Source of the DNA: Mucilaginibacter sp. SMC90
GTDB lineage: Bacteria > Bacteroidota > Bacteroidia > Sphingobacteriales > Sphingobacteriaceae
Length of the DNA: 64,000 nt
Reading direction: 5' to 3'
Assembly (NCBI RefSeq): GCF_022811725.1
Contig: NZ_CP094527.1
Coordinates: 4,030,001-4,094,000 of the forward strand
The notes under the pieces were generated by a model. The model ran no database searches, had not been told where the DNA came from, and was given only the letters and a program-made list of their open reading frames with translations. The position numbers were made by a program, and so were the translations under genes. This document shows positions 52,753 through 62,884 of the stretch, in pieces. The stretch's first letter is position 1; every line of letters begins with the position of its first letter.

Positions 52753-55700
52753 TTAAAAGGTTGCCTGTAAACCCAATTGAACTGTTCTTGGCTGCGGATA
52801 CTGGCCATAGTCGATACCATTAGTTAAGGTGCCGTTACGTGAGCCTATTTCAGGATCAAGACCTTTATATTTAGTGAAGGTTAAAAGATTGGTTGATGCC
52901 GCATAAATCCTGAGCCTGTTCAACGCATTATCAGTTTTTGCCCTTAACCATGATGCAGGAAAGTTATAGCCTATCTGCATATTTTTAACCCGCAGGTACG
53001 AGCCGCTTTCAATCCACCTGGTTGAAGGCCTTACGTTACTATTCGGATCGCCAGAGATAGAGCGTGGAATATTTGTATTGGTATTTGAAGGTGTCCAGGC
53101 GTTTAAGACATTAGTGCCGGCATTAAAAAGCCTTGGCATACCTTCAAGAATAATTCTTTCCGCATTAAAGATCTTATTGCCATAAACACCCTGAAAAAAT
53201 ACGATCGCGTCGAAATTTTTATAAGACGCACCATAGTTTAAGGAATAGGTGAATTTTGGCAGATAGCTACCAATGAAGGTACGATCTGCGTCGTTAATAA
53301 CACCATCGTGGTTTACATCTTTAAACTTTATATCACCGGGAGCTGCGCCAGTTTGCGTTGGGGAATTTGCAACCTGGGCAGCGTTTTGAAATATACCGTC
53401 AACAATATATCCATAAAATGATTGAACTGGCTGTCCAACTACAGTGCTGGTTATAGGGCCGCCACCACCATAGTCGGCATCGCCACCGGCGGTAATAGAA
53501 GCATTGGCAGTACTAAGCGTTAAAACCTTGTTTCTGTTCAGCGAAAAGTTTCCGGTAATATCGTATTTAAACTCGCCTTTTGTTTTATGGTAACCTAAAG
53601 TGACCTCAAAGCCACGGTTGCGCATCGATCCTACGTTAGCTAACGTACCGGCCCCGTTAAAACCAAAACTGGGCGGTGTAGGTACGGTTAATAAAAGATT
53701 ATCGGTTTTCCTGTTATACACTTCAGCGGATAATGTAATGGCATCCTGAAACAAGCCCAGATCTAACCCGATATTGGTTTGCTTAGTTGTTTCCCATGAC
53801 AGATCAAGATTACTTAAACCACTGTAAAGTGAAGCATTACCAAGATCGGCAAGCGACCCGTTAAATGGATAGGTAGCTATATTTGCTGATATAGGCTGCA
53901 GATACGGATAGTTACCCAATACTGTACCGTTGATACCTGTTACACCATAACCGGCCCTTAACTTTAAGGAAGAAACCGAGGTAATAGATTTCATGAAACT
54001 TTCCTGGTCTACCTTCCAGCCTAGCGATGCCGCAGGGAAGCTTTCGTGTTTATGCCCAGGCGCAAATACAGACAGGCCATCACGACGTATGGAGCCTGAA
54101 ATAAGGTATTTACCCTCAAAATCATAACCAACGCGGGCCACCTCCGAAATGAGAAGGTTGGTACCGTAGGTGTAATTTGTATAAAGGTTAGTTGCACCAT
54201 TTAATGTTTTGACTGTGTTGGTATTTTGGTTACCCGAAGACACCTGGTTATCGCCGCGTGAGCTTTGAGCTTCGTAAACTAAAACCGCATTAACGTGATG
54301 TTTGCTGGCAAACGTTTTATCGAAAGTTAACTGCTGCGAGTACAATTGAGTTGTGCTGGCACCCTTGGTGTAATTTATGATAGCGGTTGGCGATTGAGAA
54401 GTACCACCGTCGTTATAAATAGGCGTATACGTATTATTCAAGTTAGAGCCGTAATCAATACCGTAAATTGATTTAAAGTTAAGCCACGATGCAAACTTTA
54501 ACGTAGCGTAAGCATTACCATGGATAGTATAACCGTGGTTTGTATTGCTAATGAGTTTGGCTGCCTCAATAGGGTTAGTTGGATCCGAGCCGTCGAAGCT
54601 GTTTATTGGACCCTGGAAGCCACCGGCATTAGTTGGATTATATACAGGCAAATATGGCTGCATCCTTACAACGTTTGTTATAGCAGTACGGTTACCAGCG
54701 TCTACGCCGTAAACCTGATGATTGACGATTGCGTTAAATGTTTCGCCAAATGACAGAAATTTACTGATCGTATGATCGGCATTAACGCGGATCGCTTTGT
54801 GGTACGCACTTAAGCCCTGGGCAATACCTTGCTGATCAAAGTAATTTGCCGAAGTGTAAAAGCGGGTCACTGCGTTGCCGCCGCTCAATGCCACATTGTG
54901 CTGCTGTATAGGAGCATTACTCCTGAAATACGCGTTTTGCCAGTTGGTATTGGTTTGGGCAAATGTTTGAGAACTACCTGCATAAATTGGTTTATTAAAG
55001 TTATCTGGTTGCAGGCGGGGCGGTAAAGCTATACCGGCTGCACCATTAAGTGCGCGCTCATATTGCAGGTATTGCTGAGTATTAAGCAGATCGTACTTTT
55101 TTATAACATTTTGTACGCCATAGTACGAGTCGATGGTAACTTCGGTACGGCTATTATTGTTGCCTTTTTTAGTGGTAATGATAATAACACCATTGGTACC
55201 CCTGGAGCCATAGATCGCCGCGGCACTGGCGTCTTTCAAAACGTCGATACTTTGAATGTCCTTAATGTCAACACCTGTAAGGCTGCCCGGATATCCGTCT
55301 ACTATATATAAAGGATCAGATCCGAAATTTACCGAACTGATACCGCGCAATGAAATGATGGCCCCGGTTCCCGGGCCGCCATTATTGGTTACTGAGAGGC
55401 CTGCTATACGGCCCTGCAATGCTTCAATACCACCTACAGGTAACGAGGCCAGGGTTTTACCGCTAACAGATGACACAGCTCCTGTAACCTTAGCACGTTT
55501 TTGTGATCCGTAACCAACCACAACCACTTCTTCCAGGTTCTTTGTGTCTTTTTTCATTTGCACTTTTAGCTCAGTACCGCTGGTAACTGTAATCTCTTGC
55601 TGGTTAAAGCCAATGAGCTTGAAAACCAGTACGGCTGAATTGCCAGGTACTGCTATTTTGAAGTTGCCGCTGGCATCAGTAGTTACACCCTGTGTTGTGC

Positions 55701-55944
55701 CTTTTATTGCAACCGCTACGCCGGGCAGTGGTTGGTTATCTTCGTCGGTAACTTTGCCTGAAACGTTAAAGGCAGGCTTCATTTTCAAAGCTGCATTTTT
55801 ATTAACTGTAACGCCGTTTACCAAACCTGCCGAACCACCAGGGTGCGCAATTGACATCGACGGCATAGCCAACGTACACCCGGTTAGGATGAGCGTAGCG
55901 TAACGCCACTTTTTATTATAAATTTTTTGTAAAGAATACTTCAT
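52753..55944 (-). CDS. SusC/RagA-family TonB-dependent outer-membrane transporter
   Basis: A 1063-residue transporter from the ATG at 55944 (MKYSLQKIYNKKWRYATLI); the frame extends 31 codons further but the added part is not signal-like. A signal peptide is followed by a carboxypeptidase-regulatory domain (about 75-145: NVSGKVTDEDNQPLPGVAVA). A TonB-box-like VVVVGYGSQ and the plug with IRGLS-type LRGISSVNFGSDPLYIVDGY (the SusC signature) come next, and LKDASAAAIYGSRG. The barrel makes up the C-terminal 800 residues. It imports oligosaccharides across the outer membrane using TonB energy. It is the first gene of the SusC-SusD-FG-GAP operon, probably controlled by the HTCS at 58143-62327. Confidence 0.96.
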   Translation of the reverse strand: MKYSLQKIYNKKWRYATLILTGCTLAMPSMSIAHPGGSAGLVNGVTVNKNAALKMKPAFNVSGKVTDEDNQPLPGVAVAIKGTTQGVTTDASGNFKIAVPGNSAVLVFKLIGFNQQEITVTSGTELKVQMKKDTKNLEEVVVVGYGSQKRAKVTGAVSSVSGKTLASLPVGGIEALQGRIAGLSVTNNGGPGTGAIISLRGISSVNFGSDPLYIVDGYPGSLTGVDIKDIQSIDVLKDASAAAIYGSRGTNGVIIITTKKGNNNSRTEVTIDSYYGVQNVIKKYDLLNTQQYLQYERALNGAAGIALPPRLQPDNFNKPIYAGSSQTFAQTNTNWQNAYFRSNAPIQQHNVALSGGNAVTRFYTSANYFDQQGIAQGLSAYHKAIRVNADHTISKFLSFGETFNAIVNHQVYGVDAGNRTAITNVVRMQPYLPVYNPTNAGGFQGPINSFDGSDPTNPIEAAKLISNTNHGYTIHGNAYATLKFASWLNFKSIYGIDYGSNLNNTYTPIYNDGGTSQSPTAIINYTKGASTTQLYSQQLTFDKTFASKHHVNAVLVYEAQSSRGDNQVSSGNQNTNTVKTLNGATNLYTNYTYGTNLLISEVARVGYDFEGKYLISGSIRRDGLSVFAPGHKHESFPAASLGWKVDQESFMKSITSVSSLKLRAGYGVTGINGTVLGNYPYLQPISANIATYPFNGSLADLGNASLYSGLSNLDLSWETTKQTNIGLDLGLFQDAITLSAEVYNRKTDNLLLTVPTPPSFGFNGAGTLANVGSMRNRGFEVTLGYHKTKGEFKYDITGNFSLNRNKVLTLSTANASITAGGDADYGGGGPITSTVVGQPVQSFYGYIVDGIFQNAAQVANSPTQTGAAPGDIKFKDVNHDGVINDADRTFIGSYLPKFTYSLNYGASYKNFDAIVFFQGVYGNKIFNAERIILEGMPRLFNAGTNVLNAWTPSNTNTNIPRSISGDPNSNVRPSTRWIESGSYLRVKNMQIGYNFPASWLRAKTDNALNRLRIYAASTNLLTFTKYKGLDPEIGSRNGTLTNGIDYGQYPQPRTVQLGLQATF

Positions 55945-57224
55945 GTTGTTAAGGTTTAAAATTTCCGATTGGTTAGAAAAATGCCCGCATATTTTTGATT
56001 TTTTGCACAGCACTTTCCGGCATCGTTTAAGCTGCAAAGCCTAAAAGTTATCCTGATATCACTTTAATGATATGACTACCGAAATCAATTCATCTGGCGA
56101 AATCTGTCTGATCGAGATGTCCCATACTTATCCCTGATCTGAAAATCTTTTTTGTGTCTTGTCATAATTTTCTTTTTAATGGTTAATAATTAATATTTAG
56201 GTGTTATTAAATTTCCAAACCAACTGTATCGCTTTGCCGGGGCCAAATAGTATTGCTACAATCTGTTTTATAAAGCGCCGACCATCTATCCCACCGCGAG
56301 CAAACAAGCAGGTGGCATGAACGACTCCATTAGTAATTAGGCATGTTTATAATTGGTAATCCGTACGTCGTTATGTTAACGGTACTTTTTATTACGATCT
56401 GCTTTAAGCAGGTTGCAACAACAGGAGTAAAAGTATCCTTCGCGGCTTGGCCGATAGCGCAATTTTTATCTTAATCTTACAACATTTGTTTAACTGCATC
56501 TATTCAATTATGATATTGAACAAGTTGCAAGGCCAATTAAAGCATAAAATATTTCAGGAATGATTAGGATACCCACAAAGCATATAGGTTTTAACTTATT
56601 TATAATCAATAAATTACAAACACGTAACTAAGAGAAAGAGTTGGCTTAGAAAGGAAAAAGACGAGCTAAAACCAATTTTAGGCAATCGATTGTAATTGAT
56701 TGGTTTGGTTGCTGATTTTAATTGTTATTTACACAACAATTATCTATTAAACTAACAAGGACAGCCTCGCGCTGTCCTTATAACCAATTTCTAAAATAGA
56801 GAAGAAAAGTTTTATATCGATAAATATGAATAGAAACCATGCACGCTTACTAATTAAACTTATCTGTTGTAATTGTTAAAATTGCCTGATGGCCAACTAA
56901 CAGTCTATAGCTATTATATTATTAGCCGGTTTTTCATGTCAAAAATATAGATACGTATACACTTCTAATGACACGCATGTTGAAAAGCTTAACACTTTAG
57001 TTTACCTGATTGAAGCAATTCAGGCATATTGTAACCACGATGCTCTGATTTCCCTTGTTGGCCAACCTTTCCGGCTCATGCTCACGTTGATTGAATAAAG
57101 ATTTGCCTAAACAACTGTTATAGCACTTTCAACAATTGTTGTAATACCATATTTAGCTATTCATCTATTTTTATCAAGCAGGGCATGCCAATTTGCTGGC
57201 TATAAAAACCTCAATAAATACAAG
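55945..57224. other. 1.28 kb divergent intergenic region with folded elements
   Basis: No protein gene is supported. It must contain the SusC promoter and the promoter of the acetylesterase. At 56669-56706 arms AAACCAAT/ATTGGTTT enclose a 10-bp palindrome CAATCGATTG. About 50 bases later a 9-bp GC-rich hairpin (56757-56765 with 56771-56779, AAGGACAGC) looks like a terminator. This hints at a small transcript, but no U-rich tail follows on the plus strand. Confidence 0.4.
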
Positions 57225-58109
57225 ATGAAAATGAAGTACCTTTCCCTCTGCCTGTTCGTAGCCTTCAATTTATATATCTGTAGCGCATCGGCCCAAAACA
57301 AAAAGTTCTATATTTTTTTGTGCTTCGGCCAGTCGAATATGGAAGGTAACGCACACATACAGCCGCAGGACACTGTTGTTGATCCGCGATTACAAGTATT
57401 GGAAACTGTTGATTGCCCTAACCTTAAACGTACCAAAGGCAACTGGTATACCGCTGTGCCACCGCTGGCACGCTGTAACACAGGGCTTACCCCAGCCGAC
57501 TACTTTGGTCGTACTTTGATAGCTAACCTGCCACATGATATAACAGTTGGTATTGTTAATGTGTCGGTAGCGGGGTGTAAAATTGAACTATTTCAAAAAA
57601 ACAGCTATAAGGACTATGCAGCTACTGCCCCGTCGTGGATGGTGAATATGATTAATGAATACGGTGGCAATCCCTATGGGCATTTAGTAGAGATGGCTAA
57701 ATTGGCCCAAAAAAATGGGGTGATCAAAGGCATATTGCTGCACCAGGGCGAATCAAATCCTAATGATACGCTTTGGACGCAAAAAGTAAAAAGCATTTAT
57801 GATATGCTTATTAAAGATCTTCGCCTCAAATCCAGGAAAGTACCGTTGCTGGCCGGTCAGCTGGTTAATGAAGATCAAGGTGGAAAATGTGCTGCGATGA
57901 ACCAAATAATTGACAAACTCCCGGATGTTATCCCTAATGCCTATGTCATTAACTCGAGCGGGTGTACAAGTGCACCGGATAAATTGCACTTTACAGCCGA
58001 AGGATATCGTATCTTAGGCACAAGATATGGGTTAAAAATGCTCAGCCTGCTTGGTTACAAGTCGGTAACCGCCACCGATGCTGTAACAACCGGCAGCACA
58101 GGCAAGTAA
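57225..58109 (+). CDS. SASA-type carbohydrate acetylesterase (PF03629)
   Basis: A 294-residue exported SGNH-like esterase. The signal peptide ends near residue 24 (ICSASAQ). The N-terminal block is CFGQSNMEG with nucleophile S37. A central GILLHQGESNPND matches the family's HQGES block. The last block, DKLHFTAEGYRILG, holds D252 and H255. These are the hallmarks of sialate/xylan O-acetylesterases (SASA; CE6-like), which remove acetyl groups from sugars. It stands between the SusC operon and the HTCS gene, and converges with the latter. The tail from about 275 is Thr/Ser-rich and has no role that I can see. It may be started at the second Met (57231). Confidence 0.9.
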   Translation: MKMKYLSLCLFVAFNLYICSASAQNKKFYIFLCFGQSNMEGNAHIQPQDTVVDPRLQVLETVDCPNLKRTKGNWYTAVPPLARCNTGLTPADYFGRTLIANLPHDITVGIVNVSVAGCKIELFQKNSYKDYAATAPSWMVNMINEYGGNPYGHLVEMAKLAQKNGVIKGILLHQGESNPNDTLWTQKVKSIYDMLIKDLRLKSRKVPLLAGQLVNEDQGGKCAAMNQIIDKLPDVIPNAYVINSSGCTSAPDKLHFTAEGYRILGTRYGLKMLSLLGYKSVTATDAVTTGSTGK

Positions 58110-58142
58110 CACCGGCGATAATTCGGCATAAATAGTACCTGA

Positions 58143-61100
58143 CTAAGCTACACTCTTGATACTCACTTTTTTTGCCCTGTATTCGGACGGTAAGATATTA
58201 TATTTTGCTTTAAATGACTTGGTGAAATAATGAGGTGTCGAAAATCCAATTGAATACGCAATTTCAGCAATAGTCAGATCGGTTTTTTCCAATAATATGG
58301 CTGACTTATCCAATTTTATTGAGCGGATAAATTCCACAGGAGGTTCGCCGGTGAGTTCGGTGATCTTACTGTAGAACGATCCCCTGCTCATGCTAAAGTG
58401 GTGACTGATCTCTTCAACAGAAAACTTGGGGTTATTTATATTTTTTTCGATGTACAGCACCACATCTTTAATGAATCGCTCTGAAGATGATTCTATATCC
58501 ATGTCTGCAGGAATGACCTTTATTTTTTTCTGATAAGTTTCCTTAAGCGACGTATTTAAATGAAGCAGGTTCTTGATCTTGATATTCAGGATATCAAAAT
58601 TGAACGGCTTAGTCAAATAATCATTCACGCCCAGTTCCAGCCCTGCAAGTTGTTCCTTTTGGCTGGTCAACGCTGTTAATAAAATGATAGGGATGTGGCC
58701 GGTTCGTTTATCTGCCCTTAACTTGCAGCTTAGTTGTATCCCATCCATATAAGGCATGCTTATATCACTAACTATTAAATCGGGATGTACAGCAAGCGCT
58801 TTGTGCCAACCATCACGGCCATTAACCGCCTCAGATACTTTGTAGGTAGTACCCAGGTTTTCGGCAAGGTAATGCCGCATTTCGTCATTATCTTCAATAA
58901 TCAACACATGTGGGCGGTTAGTACCTATAGCAATTTCGGGCTTCGGCTTGCTATCCGAATCTTCTTCCACCAAGCAGGATGCTATTTCAGGCAAATTTGG
59001 GTTGGATATGGCCGTTTCCGACAAGCTAATTACCGGCAATGAAATCGTTAATGAAAAAACAGAGCCCTTGCCCGGTTCACTTTCCACGCTGATTTGGCCG
59101 CCATGCAACTGCACAAGTTCGCGCGTTATGGATAGGCCTATCCCGCTGCCCTGATTAAGTATAGCCGGCTGGGCATCCGCCTGATAAAACCTTTCAAAAA
59201 CATAACCTACCTGTTCGGGGGATATGCCCGTACCCGTATCGGCAACAGTGATGCTAAGCTGGTATGAATTACCATCAGCCGAAATAACAGGTGCAGTTAC
59301 CTCTACCGTAATTTGCCCGCCTGCCATGGTAAATTTAAACGCGTTGGATAGCAGGTTAAATAATATCCGCTCAACTTTATCGTGATCAAATTTTGCAAAT
59401 AACCTTTCGCTGGCTGTTTTAAAAACCGGGACGATCTTTTTTCTGTTTGCCAGGTCATAAAACGAATCGGCAACTTCACGTACAAAAGAAACAAACTCAC
59501 CTTCAACTAAATTAAGTTTAAGCTCATTTTCTTCAAGCTTCCTGAAATCAAGCAACTGGTTAACCAGGTTAAGCAACCTGCGCGAGTTTCGCTTAATAAC
59601 GCCCAATTGCTGCACTACAGGCTCGGTATTGGTTTGCTCCAGAAGTTTATCAACCGGTGCCATTATCAAAGAAATAGGTGTTCTGAATTCGTGGCTCAGG
59701 TTGGTTAAAAACTTGATCTTCATTTCATCCAGTTCATGGCGGGTCTCGGCATCCTTGCGCTCCTGCTCGGCATGCAGTTTCTTCTTAAGCTTTTTAACGC
59801 CCTGCCTCCGAATCAATAATAGTATACCGAAAGCCAGTAAAACATAAAATACGTAGGCATATATGGTCATCCAAAAAGGAGGCTTTACTATAATTTTCAA
59901 CGACGTGCCTGTATCATTCCATTTTCCATCATTATTGGAAGCTTTTACCCTGAAAGTATACTCGCCGGGGTCAAGATTGGTATAACTCGCGGTGGTTGAA
60001 GTACCGGCATTTTTCCAGGAGTTGCTGAACCCCTCCAATATGTATGAATAATGGTTTTGTTGCGGAAGTGTATAATTAAGGGCTACAAAGTTGATGGCAA
60101 AGTCTTGTTTATACTTGATGGTGATTTGCTTCTCCTCGCTGATATTCACAGGTTTCGGATTTTCATGATCCGGTGATATTCGCTTGTTATCTACAATCAG
60201 GGTGGTTAACATTACCGGCGGCAGATTTTTGTTAAGCCTCACATCCGATTCTCTAAAATAATTAAACCCATCCACCCCGCCGAAATAAAGCGTACCATCC
60301 GCAGCAAGAATTCCGGACCCGTTTAAAAATACGTTGTTTTGCAGGCCGTTATCATGGCAATAAACATAAAGGTTCATGTCTGCCGGATCAATCCGGCCGA
60401 TACCCTGGTTAGTACTAAACCACAAATTATTGGTTTTATCCTGTAAAATTTTACAAATCACGCCGTTAGGCAGCTGGTTGTTATGTTTAAAAGGGGCTAT
60501 TTTTTTGAGCAGATGATCATAGCAGAAAAGCCCGTCGCCATTTGTACCTATCCACATATTGCCGTTAGCATCCTTTTTTAAAGATAAAATCTCTGCTATA
60601 GGCAAACCGGTGTTAGTCGGGTTAAGCGTATCGAATATTTTGGTAACCGGATTATAGATAGCGATGCCGGTGCCGTATGACCCTATCCACATATTGCCGT
60701 CATTATCTTCTTCAAAAGCCCTGATGTAGCCGTTTGAAGGAATCTTTTGCCCCCTTGCAGTCAAATAGGTAGGTGTAAATCTGCGGAAACTATCTGCCTT
60801 GGCGTCAAAAACATCAATACCGGTACCGTTGGTACCAATCCATACATTGCCAAAGTGATCTTCTTTAAAGGCGAAGATATTGTTTTGACTGATATTCAGA
60901 TTTCCGGTACCACTGGTAAATTGAGTGTAGGAATTGTTTGCGGTATTGAGTTTAAAAAGCCCGTGCCCGAATGTTCCTATCCAAAGTTGCTGCCTATGAT
61001 CCAGCAGCATAGCCATGATAGGCAAGCCCACCGAATTTATCTTTTCTTTCGGTTGGATAAGAACATGGCTGAAACGGTTGGTTTTGTTGTTGAAGATACT

Positions 61101-62327
61101 AAGGCCGCCACCGTCTGTCCCCACATATAATTCATTATCGTTTTTTTGTGCAAAGGATGATACGATGGGTGCGCGCAATCCGTAGGGATCTAACTCGGTA
61201 GGCTGTACATAGTTAAATAAAGTAAGGTTTTTATCATACTTATTTATACCGCCCATATAGGTACCTACCCAATAAATCCCTTTAGGATCAATATAAATAC
61301 TCCGAATGGATTTACTGTTAAGGCTGTACGGATCGCGCGGATCGTGGCGGTAACGAACGGATTGCCCGGTGTTGATGTCCATAACATTCAGGCCGCCTTC
61401 TGTACCAACCCAAATATGATCCTTGTCTTCGGCAGCAATGCTATAAACAATATCACCGCATAACGAGTGTTCGTCTTTATCACTGTAACGATAGTTGATA
61501 AAGTGTTCACCATCTTTAGCCAGGCGGCTTAAACCGTTTGACGTACCCACCCAGACATTGCCAGCCTTATCCTGTGAAATAGTCATTACAACATCTGATG
61601 GTAAGCTGCCCGGATCATTTTTTTGATGACGGAAGCCTTTAAAACGTTTATTCGCTTCATCATATAAATAAAGTCCCGAACCTGTACACGCCCAAATCCT
61701 GTCGTAACTATCCTGAAAAATGTAGTTGATGCTTTTAACAGGTATTTGTCCTGGTTTGTCTGTCCCGGTTTCAAAATGACTGATATGTTTTCGGTCAGGA
61801 TCAATCACATCGAGGCCATTTACCGTACCTACCCAAATAGCACCTTTTCTGTTTGCGCACACTGCGGTAACAATATCCTGGCTTAAATGCTGCCCTTTTA
61901 AGGGCGAAGTAAAATTTTTAAAAACGTCAGCAGCCCGGTCATAATAATAAAGCCCAAAACCTATGGTGCCCACCCACATCGTACCTGTACGGTCCATACT
62001 GATACTGCTTATTTCGTTTGACCCTGGCTCCACTTGCCTTTTTGTACCAAGCGAATAAACTTTAAACCGTTTGCCATCGTATCTGTTCAGGCTTTCAGAT
62101 GTACCTATCCATATCATCCCGCTAACATCTTTTACGATAGCATTAACAGCATTACCCATTAATCCCTGTTTGGTGGTTAAGGCGGTAAACTTCAGATTAG
62201 GTTTTTGAGCATTTACCTGGATACCTATAACGGTAAAAAAAACTGTTGTAAGTACAATACGTGCAATACCGGTTAGCACGGTGTATATTGTTTTACGCGC
62301 ACAGAAATCGGGTACAGATTCCATCAT
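58143..62327 (-). CDS. Hybrid two-component system sensor-regulator (HTCS)
   Basis: A 1394-residue one-protein signalling system from the ATG at 62327 (MMESVPDFC); a TTG 11 codons earlier is less likely. In order it has a signal/anchor, then about 14 two-component propeller repeats (VSGMIWIGTSESLNRYDG, NMWIGTNGDGLFCY). A Y_Y_Y domain, a TM near 815-835, and HisKA LSHEFRTPISLIMAP follow. Then come the ATPase (NLLSNAFKFT, DTGTGISPEQ, GSGIGLSITREL), a receiver with phospho-Asp in LIVSDISMPYMDG, and an AraC-type HTH at the C-terminus (VEEISHHFSMSRGSFYSKI). The periplasmic propeller senses a glycan, and the HTH activates the SusC operon. No receiver or HTH residue looks defective. Confidence 0.95.
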   Translation of the reverse strand: MMESVPDFCARKTIYTVLTGIARIVLTTVFFTVIGIQVNAQKPNLKFTALTTKQGLMGNAVNAIVKDVSGMIWIGTSESLNRYDGKRFKVYSLGTKRQVEPGSNEISSISMDRTGTMWVGTIGFGLYYYDRAADVFKNFTSPLKGQHLSQDIVTAVCANRKGAIWVGTVNGLDVIDPDRKHISHFETGTDKPGQIPVKSINYIFQDSYDRIWACTGSGLYLYDEANKRFKGFRHQKNDPGSLPSDVVMTISQDKAGNVWVGTSNGLSRLAKDGEHFINYRYSDKDEHSLCGDIVYSIAAEDKDHIWVGTEGGLNVMDINTGQSVRYRHDPRDPYSLNSKSIRSIYIDPKGIYWVGTYMGGINKYDKNLTLFNYVQPTELDPYGLRAPIVSSFAQKNDNELYVGTDGGGLSIFNNKTNRFSHVLIQPKEKINSVGLPIMAMLLDHRQQLWIGTFGHGLFKLNTANNSYTQFTSGTGNLNISQNNIFAFKEDHFGNVWIGTNGTGIDVFDAKADSFRRFTPTYLTARGQKIPSNGYIRAFEEDNDGNMWIGSYGTGIAIYNPVTKIFDTLNPTNTGLPIAEILSLKKDANGNMWIGTNGDGLFCYDHLLKKIAPFKHNNQLPNGVICKILQDKTNNLWFSTNQGIGRIDPADMNLYVYCHDNGLQNNVFLNGSGILAADGTLYFGGVDGFNYFRESDVRLNKNLPPVMLTTLIVDNKRISPDHENPKPVNISEEKQITIKYKQDFAINFVALNYTLPQQNHYSYILEGFSNSWKNAGTSTTASYTNLDPGEYTFRVKASNNDGKWNDTGTSLKIIVKPPFWMTIYAYVFYVLLAFGILLLIRRQGVKKLKKKLHAEQERKDAETRHELDEMKIKFLTNLSHEFRTPISLIMAPVDKLLEQTNTEPVVQQLGVIKRNSRRLLNLVNQLLDFRKLEENELKLNLVEGEFVSFVREVADSFYDLANRKKIVPVFKTASERLFAKFDHDKVERILFNLLSNAFKFTMAGGQITVEVTAPVISADGNSYQLSITVADTGTGISPEQVGYVFERFYQADAQPAILNQGSGIGLSITRELVQLHGGQISVESEPGKGSVFSLTISLPVISLSETAISNPNLPEIASCLVEEDSDSKPKPEIAIGTNRPHVLIIEDNDEMRHYLAENLGTTYKVSEAVNGRDGWHKALAVHPDLIVSDISMPYMDGIQLSCKLRADKRTGHIPIILLTALTSQKEQLAGLELGVNDYLTKPFNFDILNIKIKNLLHLNTSLKETYQKKIKVIPADMDIESSSERFIKDVVLYIEKNINNPKFSVEEISHHFSMSRGSFYSKITELTGEPPVEFIRSIKLDKSAILLEKTDLTIAEIAYSIGFSTPHYFTKSFKAKYNILPSEYRAKKVSIKSVA

Positions 62328-62884
62328 AAGTAACAGCTTGTTAATTTCCAATACGGGCAAGCCGCAGGAAAAATGTTTATGAACTATGGTTTAAAAATTG
62401 GTATGGTTGATGTTTTGAATAACATCATCAACCAAATTTACATTTTATGATAATGAAACAGGCAAACTTTTGTTCAAAGAAATAACACACTTGTTCAATT
62501 ACATCATTAATTATTGTACAAAAGTGAATATTAAAACTTTTATCAAGATGATGTCGCCAAACACTTTATCGACAAACGTTGTAAAATTATGCCAAAAACT
62601 GTGTGCCTCCCGTTTGGTATAAAAATACCTTTATATTAAAAAAAGCAGCCTATTTTATCAATAACGCTATTGTATTTATTTAAAAAGCGTTTATTCCGGG
62701 TCAGCTTTTTATAAATAACGAATCCGGCATCTTTTGAAAATCAAACTAAAAATACAGCTAAAATATGTGTAATAAAAACAATTATTCGCAATTTAATCAT
62801 TTAGCAAGTTCCAGGTATTATATAACATCAAAACAACTCCGGCATTTTAATAAATCCGCAATACATAAACCTCAATATTCAATT
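62328..62884. other. Divergent promoter region between HTCS and CE1 genes
   Basis: About 560 AT-rich bases; no gene seen on either strand. Likely holds the promoters of the HTCS gene and the CE1-type esterase. No clear dyad or repeat was noticed. Confidence 0.5.
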
